Source of the DNA: Rhodospirillaceae bacterium
GTDB taxonomy: Bacteria; Pseudomonadota; Alphaproteobacteria; Rhodospirillales; UBA2165
Direction of reading: 5' to 3'
Assembly: GCA_018674495.1 (NCBI GenBank)
Contig: JABHAA010000025.1
Span: forward strand, 1-33,248
Length of the DNA: 33,248 bases
Shown: positions 26,894 to 33,248 of the stretch, piece after piece
How positions within the stretch are numbered: the stretch's first letter is position 1
How the letters are laid out: every line of letters starts with the position of its first letter
Translations under genes and position numbers: made by a program
Notes under the pieces: model-generated
What the model saw: only the letters and a program-made list of their open reading frames with translations
The model's database searches: none
Told to the model about the DNA's origin: nothing

Positions 26894-27417
26894 GATTGCT
26901 CTCCAATGCGAAGGGTTACAGGTGTGGATCTCAAATAGGTGTCGGTGATGTGGATGGCGGCGCGCAGGGCGGCGGACACTGGCAGGCCGATCCCCGTGGT
27001 CATGAAGGCAAGGCTGAAGTGGGAAGTCAGCTCGCCAATAATCGTTTGCACGGTTTCGGCGTTGACCTCTTGCCCGGCCAGGGTACCGATGCCGAGGCTG
27101 ATACCCAAGAGCGTATAGGTGAGAGCAACGGTGGCGACACCGCCGGCCAGATGCGATGCCGCTTCGAGCCAGACATCGCCGTTCAGGCCTACCCGCCGCC
27201 GTTCAACCATGCGCACCAAGCAATAGGCGAATCCGGCTAGCATGATGCCGAGGATGACCATGAAGGTAGCGGAGAAAACTTCCCGCGCCCAATCGGCAAT
27301 CTCGCGAAGCTCCATCCCCATGAGGCCTGAGGCAACCGCGGCGATTAGCACCCCGGTGCCGAGGACCAGGCTGATACTCTTCGAGCCCGATCCGGCGATG
27401 GCTAGAATATTTCCCAT
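26890..27417 (-). CDS. MotA/TolQ/ExbB-like integral membrane protein
   Basis: A 175-residue protein with an amphipathic Ser/Gly-rich start and about four membrane segments (about 15-35, 47-69, 87-114, 124-157). The last two resemble the channel-forming pair of MotA/TolQ/ExbB: VATVALTYTLLGISLGIGTL, then a polar turn, then IGELTSHFSLAFMTTGIGLP, comparable with the 'AL..TA.GL..AIPA' motif of ExbB. The large cytoplasmic loop between the first and second segments is short here. ATG 27417 has AGGAG 9 bases upstream and is preferred over TTG 27426. The family assignment rests on pattern reading and is tentative; an unrelated four-helix membrane protein is possible. Confidence 0.6.
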   Translation of the reverse strand: MGNILAIAGSGSKSISLVLGTGVLIAAVASGLMGMELREIADWAREVFSATFMVILGIMLAGFAYCLVRMVERRRVGLNGDVWLEAASHLAGGVATVALTYTLLGISLGIGTLAGQEVNAETVQTIIGELTSHFSLAFMTTGIGLPVSAALRAAIHITDTYLRSTPVTLRIGEQS

Positions 27418-27429
27418 CGATCCCAACTC

Positions 27430-27840
27430 CTAGCGACGGCGCGTGGTGGCCGACATGACCGTCTGGGTGGAAACGCCGATCTGTTCCAGCCACGCGTCGA
27501 GCACATTCAAATTCTTTTCCACGGACGCATGGATAAGGAAAGACAGGTCATAGTTTTCGAACAAGCGGCGGATATTGCGGGTGTTGCGGCCCTTGAGGCT
27601 GGGATCGCGCAAGGCCATGCGTTCGAGATCCACCAGGCGGCGCTTGAACAATTCCACCTTGGCGTGACGCTCGTCGGTTTTCAGTTCCGGGTTGAGCATG
27701 GTTTCGATAGCAATGGCACGCTCGCGTTCGAGGTTTTCAACGGTGCCCGCGATTGCGGAAGGCGCGAAGCTGATGGCCGCAACTGCTACGGCCATGGCGG
27801 CCGTCAGGGACAGGATTTTTTTGTTAAACGAATGGATCAT
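27430..27840 (-). CDS. Small exported helical protein, unknown function
   Basis: A 136-residue protein with a signal peptide (MIHSFNKKILSLTAAMAVAV, cleavage near AIA-GT, residue 31). The mature 105 residues are mostly helical and charged (VENLERERAIAIETML, ERHAKVELFKRRLVDLERMA, RRLFENYDLSFLIHASVEKN). AAGGAG lies about 10 bases before the ATG. It follows the 302-residue exported gene by 23 bases and precedes the channel-like gene by 12. I do not recognise the family. A small periplasmic partner of the channel or of the other exported protein is a guess from context. Confidence 0.75.
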   Translation of the reverse strand: MIHSFNKKILSLTAAMAVAVAAISFAPSAIAGTVENLERERAIAIETMLNPELKTDERHAKVELFKRRLVDLERMALRDPSLKGRNTRNIRRLFENYDLSFLIHASVEKNLNVLDAWLEQIGVSTQTVMSATTRRR

Positions 27841-27863
27841 GACGATAACTCCTTAAACGTGGT

Positions 27864-28772
27864 TCAGTTGCTGAGGAAAATATTGATGGCCTTGCCCACG
27901 GTGCTGATCCCGGGGCTGTCACTGTCGGCGAGGTCCGCATCCAGCGTCGTCTCGGAAAGAGCCAGCGCATCGAAGGCGACGTTTTTCGCCATATAACCGA
28001 GGATGGTGTCTTCCTGATTGAGGAGCGCCATGTCGGCTTGCGCTCCGGCAAGAAGGTGGCGCACATATTCGGACTTGGTCAGCGCCTGACCACCAACTTC
28101 GGCGGCTGTGTTCATCTTGTGGTTTTTGATGCGCGCATAAAGTTTTTCGATGTTGGCCATGTTCTCGGCGTACTTGACCGTGTATTTGCTTTCCGTGCCC
28201 GATGACGCCTTGAAGATGGCCACGTCCACATTGTCGAACGAAGACTTGAAGCGCGCGCGCGCCGCATCCTGGCGCTTGATCAAATCGCGCCGCCCGGGCG
28301 TTAACGAGGCTTGCCGCTCGCCCATGGTCTTCAGCATCCGCTCGAACAATTTCTGCTTGGTCAAAAGATGCTTTCTTTGCAGATCGTTCTTATTTGCGAC
28401 CAGCTCGATATAGGCGCGCTTTTCGGCGAGCAATTGATGGCGAAGTTCGGTCCGGGTCTCGCCCTCGGCGGTATCGATGGCGTTCTTCAGATCGATCAGC
28501 GTGGCAATTTTCAGCCTTTCGTCGTCCGCCAAGGAACTAATGGCCAGGCCAAGACCAGATTCCCGGAAATCATGTTCGATGGATTTCTTAAACACGGTAG
28601 ACGGCAGCTTGACCAATTTTTCCGAAGCCCGGGGGCTCCAGGTGGGATTGGCCACATCGGTTGCCGCATTTGCCGGGCCTGCCATGGCGACGGAGCCGGC
28701 GATCAGGGCCGCCAGGGCCACGCCATGCATAAGGTGGCTAAGCGGGGAGACGGTTGCGTTTGAATTGGACAT
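27864..28772 (-). CDS. Exported alpha-helical protein, unknown function
   Basis: A 302-residue protein. ATG 28772 has AAAGGAGAG about 6 bases upstream and gives a signal peptide (HLMHGVALAALIAGSVAMAG, cleavage near ANA-AT, residue 36). The rest is almost entirely helical with likely coiled-coil parts: LVKLPSTVFKKSIEHDFRES, AEKRAYIELVANKNDLQRKH, LTKQKLFERMLKTMGERQAS, ENMANIEKLYARIKNHKM. No cysteine, lipobox or second membrane segment is present. The last 20 residues (GISTVGKAINIFLSN) are hydrophobic and could dock on a partner. It would be a periplasmic structural element; no family recognised. Confidence 0.78.
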   Translation of the reverse strand: MSNSNATVSPLSHLMHGVALAALIAGSVAMAGPANAATDVANPTWSPRASEKLVKLPSTVFKKSIEHDFRESGLGLAISSLADDERLKIATLIDLKNAIDTAEGETRTELRHQLLAEKRAYIELVANKNDLQRKHLLTKQKLFERMLKTMGERQASLTPGRRDLIKRQDAARARFKSSFDNVDVAIFKASSGTESKYTVKYAENMANIEKLYARIKNHKMNTAAEVGGQALTKSEYVRHLLAGAQADMALLNQEDTILGYMAKNVAFDALALSETTLDADLADSDSPGISTVGKAINIFLSN

Positions 28773-28801
28773 TTGTACTCTCCTTTTGTCCCGATAAGAC
28801 C

Positions 28802-29371
28802 TTAGTTGGTCTTCCAATAGCGGACCCGGCGCAGTTCCGACTTCACCGTGGAATTGACGTTGGCGACGGAAAACTCACCGAGCGCGGTGTAATCGCGAAG
28901 ACCCAACAAAATCTCCATGGTATCGACGAAAGACGAGCCGTCGGCGTAATAGAGATCCTTGTCGGCGAAGGTGGCTTTGAATTTTTCAAGATTAGCGCGG
29001 GCCTGGACCACGTCGCCGCCCTTGAAATGGTTCTGCACGCCGAGGGCATAATTGCGCATGCGCTCTTCGACAGGCACCAAAGATGCGCGCTCGCCGAGAC
29101 CGGCTTCGCACTTGGCAAGCAGTTGGGCGCTTTGGGTATAACGGGCCGGTGCGCTTTCGGTGCGGGCGCTTTGATCAGCCACCATTGCATCGTTGTTGCA
29201 CTGGCGGTACTCACGGACGGCGCCAATATTTTCGAAATTTTGTACACGGCTGCCGATGGCCGGATAAAGATCCCCGGTAGCCATATTGCAGGCGCCGAGG
29301 CCGACAGCAGCGACGGCTATAATGGCGGTCCGGCGGGTCCGGGATTTCAGAGACTTGGAAACTTTGGTCAT
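28802..29371 (-). CDS. Lipoprotein of unknown function
   Basis: A 189-residue lipoprotein. The signal (MTKVSKSLKSRTRRTAIIAV) ends in LGAC with acylated C28; AAGGAGG lies 8 bases before ATG 29371, and longer upstream starts lack the signal. Residue +2 is Asn, compatible with outer-membrane sorting. The mature part is helical with TPR-like spacing (SAPARYTQSAQLLAKCEAGL, VEERMRNYALGVQNHFKGGD, VVQARANLEKFKATFADKDL). Two extra cysteines (YRQCNND, LAKCEAG) could form a disulfide. A 79-base gap after the Lon-like gene is the longest inside this locus and may hold a second promoter or a processing site. Confidence 0.78.
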   Translation of the reverse strand: MTKVSKSLKSRTRRTAIIAVAAVGLGACNMATGDLYPAIGSRVQNFENIGAVREYRQCNNDAMVADQSARTESAPARYTQSAQLLAKCEAGLGERASLVPVEERMRNYALGVQNHFKGGDVVQARANLEKFKATFADKDLYYADGSSFVDTMEILLGLRDYTALGEFSVANVNSTVKSELRRVRYWKTN

Positions 29372-29450
29372 GGGATAAACCTCCTTGTTAAAAGCTCCAC
29401 CCGTTATGGCGGGGCCAGGGAGGTTTTTTCGGGAGGCGGCGAAATTTAAA

Positions 29451-30767
29451 TTATCGGGCGCTGACCCGGTGATTGTGGATAGCCAACTTGATCTGCTTTT
29501 TCGCCAACACCGAAAGGGCGGCCACGAGATCTTCTTGCCCTTGCAGACGCGCCAATTCAGCCCCGAGGGGCGTATCCGACGACAACACGGCGAGGTCATA
29601 GGCGAACGGCGCATCGGCTTTTTGCGGGAGCTGGATGGTCCAGGTTTGGGCTCCGCTGACCGGCAGGCTACCTGCCAGGGATGCCGGCTTTTTAGCGGCT
29701 TGCACGAAGCGGCCCGACTTCACACGCAAAAAAGCGGCCAGATATTTGCCGGTGCCATCGAATTCAAAGCGGAGGCCGCAGGTATCACCGCGCCCGCTTT
29801 CCCCGTGGTCGCCGCCCGTAATTTTCTGGACCGATTTCATAACCGGATCAGCGCCGCCGAAATGCACCTGCATACAGGTACCGCCGGCGGGCGGTGCCAG
29901 ACGCTTGATGGCCACGGTGATTTTCGGCAGCGTTGGTTTTGGCTTAATGACGGCCACCGCAGGCGGCAGCACCGGTTTCACTATGGGAGCCGGTGGAGCG
30001 GGTTCTTCTTGGGCCACCTGGGCGCCGGCCACAAAAGCTTTAAGTTCTTCGCTCCATTCGGCGAATTCCTCCGGTTGCAGCGCCGCAAATACCGCGCCGC
30101 CAGCCAAAACCAAGATAAGAGTGGCCAAAGCGATGTTGCGCGCCGAGCCGGACTTTGCCTCTGTGCCACTGATAACGAGCGCCGAATTCGGCGCCCCGGC
30201 GAGGCCGAGAATTTCGCCCGCCTGGCCAGCATTTTCGGCGCCAAATACCTGCACGCCGTGATCGGCCGCTGCGGCGCGGGCGTCGCTTTCGTTGACGCCG
30301 GCGGCGGTGATCACAGCGACCGCCTTGCCCAAGCCCGCCCATTCGGCGAACAGATCAAGCGTGGCCTGAATTTTGGCGGCCACGTGATCCACCTCGGTCA
30401 CGTTCAGATGATAATCAACGCAGCCGGTAGCCCAGATGATCTCGTCTGCGGCGGCAATATCTTCGACCAGGCGGTGCTCCGGCGATGCGTGCAAGGCATG
30501 CACCAGATACATGCCCAACTGCCAGCTATTGCCGGTATCGATGGGCCCGGAAACATCGACGCGGAACGAGGCGGCATCGAACGGGCCAAATTCCCGCTCG
30601 ACGACGCCGCTGCCGGGTTTGACGAACTGATCATAAAGTTTGGAAACGGGCAGCACGTTGGTGGTCCGGTTTACACAGACCATTGATTGGGGCGCCCGTT
30701 CCGGCGTTAATTGCAGAACCTGAACAGGCCCGCCGGTAGTGGCGATAAATACGGCGCAGCTTTTCAC
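29451..30767 (-). CDS. Membrane-anchored protein with Lon-like (S16) protease fold and periplasmic tail
   Basis: A 438-residue protein with three parts. Residues 1 to about 165 resemble the Lon proteolytic domain: PIDTGNSWQLGMYLVHAL aligns with the Lon PKDGPSAG-helix segment, IIWATGCVD with AMTGEI, and VDHVAAKIQATL with GGLKEKLLAA. S81 and K132 fall on the Lon Ser-Lys dyad; the distance from the TG pair to the lysine equals that of E. coli Lon. A membrane segment follows at about 211-230 (NIALATLILVLAGGAVFAAL), with basic residues before and acidic after it, placing the Lon-like part in the cytoplasm. The periplasmic part has a Pro-rich linker (about 254-285) and a domain with two cysteines (about 298, 330). 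No AAA+ domain is present. It overlaps the 183-residue gene by 4 bases. Confidence 0.65.
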   Translation of the reverse strand: MKSCAVFIATTGGPVQVLQLTPERAPQSMVCVNRTTNVLPVSKLYDQFVKPGSGVVEREFGPFDAASFRVDVSGPIDTGNSWQLGMYLVHALHASPEHRLVEDIAAADEIIWATGCVDYHLNVTEVDHVAAKIQATLDLFAEWAGLGKAVAVITAAGVNESDARAAAADHGVQVFGAENAGQAGEILGLAGAPNSALVISGTEAKSGSARNIALATLILVLAGGAVFAALQPEEFAEWSEELKAFVAGAQVAQEEPAPPAPIVKPVLPPAVAVIKPKPTLPKITVAIKRLAPPAGGTCMQVHFGGADPVMKSVQKITGGDHGESGRGDTCGLRFEFDGTGKYLAAFLRVKSGRFVQAAKKPASLAGSLPVSGAQTWTIQLPQKADAPFAYDLAVLSSDTPLGAELARLQGQEDLVAALSVLAKKQIKLAIHNHRVSAR

Positions 30768-31315
30768 TTCAAAAAGACTTCTGTATCCGGATCCTGTAAC
30801 AACGTGATTATTTCGGATGTCACCTCGACGATCAACTGGGCAATGCCGTCGTAAAATTCGGGCAACTCGGTGCGGTGATAGACATCACCGGCGCCCATCA
30901 GATGCATGACCTTGGGATCGCGCGAACCGGCCTGGGTCAATTCGACAATCACATAGACCTGACCCGGCGCCGCCTCGGACGGCTGGATCGAAATCCGGCA
31001 ATCGGCGCCTTCGCGGACATCAATGTCATCGGATGCAGCAGCCATGGCGCGGGGCACATGAAAGTCGGAGGCGCAGCTTAACAAATCGTGGAAGGCGGCG
31101 CGGATCGGGGCGCTGGTCTTCAGCGCCGCTTCCACCTTGGACGCCGCCGGATCGGCATGGCCGAGGGCGAAGGCGTACAGATCCGCCGGCGCGACGGCGG
31201 CGACGTTATCGGTGCCGGTGGCTTCTTCCAGAACATCGTTCATGGCGGCGAGCCCACCGAAAATTTCGCGGGCATCATCGATCTGTTTATCGTCGGTTAT
31301 TGTGTAGCTGGTCAT
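30764..31315 (-). CDS. Soluble acidic protein of unknown function
   Basis: A 183-residue protein with no signal peptide or membrane segment. The N-terminal half is helical and acidic (KQIDDAREIFGGLAAMNDVL), and the C-terminal half looks like a beta sheet with a closing helix (RISIQPSEAAPGQVYVIVEL, PEFYDGIAQLIVEVTSEIIT). Both ends overlap neighbours as ATGA, so its level is tied to the 537-residue unknown and to the Lon-like protein. It is probably cytoplasmic. I do not recognise the family; an adaptor or assembly chaperone for its neighbours is only a guess. Confidence 0.75.
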   Translation of the reverse strand: MTSYTITDDKQIDDAREIFGGLAAMNDVLEEATGTDNVAAVAPADLYAFALGHADPAASKVEAALKTSAPIRAAFHDLLSCASDFHVPRAMAAASDDIDVREGADCRISIQPSEAAPGQVYVIVELTQAGSRDPKVMHLMGAGDVYHRTELPEFYDGIAQLIVEVTSEIITLLQDPDTEVFLK

Positions 31316-32925
31316 TGAACGTCTCCGTAGAGGGTTTGAAACCGGGCGGCGAAGGTGGCCCGGTCGGAGGCAAAGCGCTCGGCCAAATCGGGCGGCGCAT
31401 TATCGAAGGCGGCGGCGGTCTTGATATAGCGGCGCAGCAAGCCTTCCATGGCCACCAAGGCGCCGGCGCCGATGCGAAAACCTTCGATCTGATCGTCGGT
31501 CTCGAGCACGGATTCTTCGAAGCCCTTGCGCACGATTTTGCGAAACACCGCTTCGGCTTCGGCGCCGATCTCCGCCAAGGCGGCGGCGTCCACTTCGGCC
31601 AGCGCGTCGTTGTTTCGAGCCGCCTCAAACGAGGTTTCTGGCGCATCGCCGAACAGGGAAACCACGTTGCCAGCCTGGCCGGCCCCGCTGGTCAGCACAT
31701 GATAGGCGGCCTTTTGCAGTTGTTTGACGTGGTCCAGGATGGCTTCGAAGCCGGCGACTTTGTCCCGGTATTCAAATGCGTCATCGCAAGTGATCCGGGT
31801 CTCGATGGAGGCGCGACCGCGCTTGACCTGAAGATCGTTGGTGATGCCGGCCTGAATGGGCCCGAAACTTTCCAGGCGCAAAAATGCCATGGCGAGGCGT
31901 TCCGCGTAGGGGCCGTACTGCATCAGCGCTTCGATCGGCTTTTGCTCGCTTTCTTTCTTGAAGAACTTGATATCAGCAGCGGCGCCCTCGGCCAAAACCG
32001 CCAGCGGCGATTGCCAGTCGGAAAGCGAAAATATATCGCCCGCCTGATCATCGGGCTCCACCTCGTGGGCTTCAAAATCAGTGCCGATTACGGCGGACCG
32101 CTCGACCGCGTCGGTGCGCCCGCCCATTTCGAAGGATTTCATAAACTCGACAAATCCCTCGAACACGGTTTTGTAGACGCGAAAATCGCCGGCATCATTG
32201 TTCGATACCCAGAAATCCAGGACCGTTTCGTCGTCCACGTGGATTTTATTGTCAACCGTGCGGGCGCGCAGGAATGTCAGGATGGCATTGAATTTATCAT
32301 CATATTTGGAACGCTGGATATGCTTGCGCCGATATTGGCGGACGATGGACGAAAGGGCGTTGGCGGAATCTTGGATATCGCGGACGCTCGCGGCGCCCTC
32401 ATTCAAGCCATCGAACACATCGTTGATGGGCTGGTAATTTTCGAACCCGTCCGATGCGATGAGAAATTCATAAAGGGCCGCCAGCAACGGCATGCGACCA
32501 TAGCGGACGCCAAACTCTCCGTCGCCGTAAGTGGCGTTGACGCCGCCGTCATCGACGCTGATGCCATCGCCAGGATCGCCATAGCCGTGGATGGTGGCGC
32601 GAAAGATCGAAGCGGCGGCCTTGGTGATCCCTAAGAAGAACTCGGCGCGGGCGTCTGTGCCGGGGGCCATCCTGGCCAGGATGGCGATCAGGTGACACAG
32701 CTCGAACAGCTCAGAATCCTTGTTAGGCCCGCCCGATGCACCGGTGATAAAGCGGGCGAGGCCGTGCAAAACCGGCTTCGGCGCATATTTGGGTGCGCCG
32801 CCCATATCGGTGGCGTCGGAAAGCGCCCGGAACTCTGCGATCAGCGTTCCGGTGGCGCCCGAGCGGGAGATCATGGAAACGGGATCGTCCATCGTTAACA
32901 GGTCCAAATCCAATGCAATGAACAT
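31312..32925 (-). CDS. Large soluble protein of unknown function
   Basis: A 537-residue cytoplasmic-looking protein beginning MFIALDLDLLTMDDPVSMI. An in-frame ATG at 32967 would add 14 residues and overlap the upstream stop; neither start has a strong ribosome site, and I prefer 32925 for its beta-strand-like beginning. It is acidic, mixed alpha/beta in the first half (ELCHLIAILARMAPGTDARA, GRMPLLAALYEFLIASDGFE) and helical in the second (GFEAILDHVKQLQKAAYHVL, GALVAMEGLLRRYIKTAAAF). I see no nucleotide-binding loop, metal motif or membrane segment. The stop overlaps the next start as ATGA. Function unknown; a scaffold of the envelope locus is possible. Confidence 0.75.
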   Translation of the reverse strand: MFIALDLDLLTMDDPVSMISRSGATGTLIAEFRALSDATDMGGAPKYAPKPVLHGLARFITGASGGPNKDSELFELCHLIAILARMAPGTDARAEFFLGITKAAASIFRATIHGYGDPGDGISVDDGGVNATYGDGEFGVRYGRMPLLAALYEFLIASDGFENYQPINDVFDGLNEGAASVRDIQDSANALSSIVRQYRRKHIQRSKYDDKFNAILTFLRARTVDNKIHVDDETVLDFWVSNNDAGDFRVYKTVFEGFVEFMKSFEMGGRTDAVERSAVIGTDFEAHEVEPDDQAGDIFSLSDWQSPLAVLAEGAAADIKFFKKESEQKPIEALMQYGPYAERLAMAFLRLESFGPIQAGITNDLQVKRGRASIETRITCDDAFEYRDKVAGFEAILDHVKQLQKAAYHVLTSGAGQAGNVVSLFGDAPETSFEAARNNDALAEVDAAALAEIGAEAEAVFRKIVRKGFEESVLETDDQIEGFRIGAGALVAMEGLLRRYIKTAAAFDNAPPDLAERFASDRATFAARFQTLYGDVQ

Positions 32926-32959
32926 TATTGTTTGTCCAATCCCAATTGGTTGCAACCCT

Positions 32960-33248
32960 TTAGCCATTACGCCGGTAGCGGCGCGGGGTGAAGTCGTCTA
33001 GCCGGTGGCGATTACGCAAGCGCCGCTCGAAGACATTGGCCCAGGAATCTTCGGTGATGGTCTTGGCGTGGTGATCCTGGACCCAGCGGCCTGCGTTGCC
33101 GGTGTTCGGCCCCAACACGGCGGGCAGATTGTCCCGGTAATAGGAGCGCCGATGGGCGCGCCGGCGCCACGGGCGGTCGCGTTCGAAATACTTCCGGGCG
33201 GAGCGGGCATCGGCAAAGCGCCGGGCCGGCCTATTGGCGGGCTTAACG
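32960..33248 (-). CDS. C-terminal end of an Arg/aromatic-rich protein, 5' end outside window
   Basis: A frame open from the right edge to TAA at 32960-32962 gives the last 95 residues of a protein. It is rich in Arg, Tyr, Trp and His: SARKYFERDRPWRRRAHRRS, YYRDNLPAVLGPNTG, ITEDSWANVFERRLRNRHRL, then RRYRRNG. The coherence of this frame and the tight junction with the next gene (2 bases overlap or a 34-base gap, depending on start choice) support coding. The strong positive charge suggests binding to nucleic acid, phosphate or an acidic partner. Too little is visible to name a family. Confidence 0.6.
   Translation of the reverse strand, partial: VKPANRPARRFADARSARKYFERDRPWRRRAHRRSYYRDNLPAVLGPNTGNAGRWVQDHHAKTITEDSWANVFERRLRNRHRLDDFTPRRYRRNG

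Noticed and set aside
23993..27417. Zorya-type anti-phage system
   Set aside because: There is a MotA/ExbB-like protein and an OmpA domain, but the OmpA protein is exported with a cleaved signal, ZorC/ZorD-like proteins are absent, and many lipoprotein and exported genes do not fit.
31033..32634. Long open frame (533 codons) on the plus strand
   Set aside because: It lies antisense to the 537-residue gene, has a shadow-like composition (Gly/Arg/His runs, no domain) and no ribosome site. The minus-strand frame fits the ATGA chain.
23993..33248. Type VI secretion or the standard tol-pal operon
   Set aside because: No sheath, baseplate or ClpV genes; no TolB propeller, no TolR aspartate and no YbgF-type gene. 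Resemblance is architectural only.

Overview
The window reads as a GC-rich alphaproteobacterial chromosome segment, probably from a free-living Rhodospirillales-like organism. The reasons are the alphaproteobacterial form of ribosomal protein L36, a three-subunit GlcDEF glycolate oxidase, an FNR/FixK-type box on hemN, and a sigma-54 promoter in front of a urea transport and urease cluster. Genes are tightly packed, no gap exceeds 300 bases, and I see no tRNA, rRNA, CRISPR array, IS element or phage gene.

Layout. Positions 1-865 (+) hold the end of a flagellin-like gene that runs off the left edge. Positions 872-2218 (-) are hemN, behind an FNR-like box and a matching -10. Positions 2288-6882 (-) form a glcD-glcE-glcF operon with a translationally coupled exported TPR protein at its end. 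Positions 7003-7487 (-) hold rpmJ (L36, with its own sigma-70 promoter) and a small membrane protein. Positions 7720-8649 (-) encode a GhrA-like 2-hydroxyacid dehydrogenase. Positions 8828-13027 hold a thiamine-diphosphate enzyme (+), an ACMSD-type amidohydrolase (-) and a cytosolic-type sulfotransferase (+).

Positions 13279-23934 (+) are a continuous urea-use locus: urtABCDE (ABC importer), then ureD-ureA-ureB-ureC-ureE-ureF-ureG (urease structural and nickel-assembly genes). A canonical -24/-12 sigma-54 promoter with an IHF-like site lies in front of urtA, so imported urea would be hydrolysed to ammonia under nitrogen limitation.

Positions 23993-33248 (-) are the most unusual part. About twelve co-directional genes, many joined by 4-base ATGA overlaps, read from the right edge leftwards. 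They encode a partial Arg/aromatic-rich protein, two soluble unknowns, a membrane-anchored protein with an apparent Lon-like Ser-Lys protease fold facing the cytoplasm, a lipoprotein, two exported helical proteins, a MotA/TolQ/ExbB-like membrane protein, two single-pass proline-rich TonB/TolA-like proteins, a second lipoprotein and an OmpA-domain protein. Together they look like an undescribed envelope-spanning machine of Tol-Pal-like logic. The parts list is read from the sequence; the function is not known.
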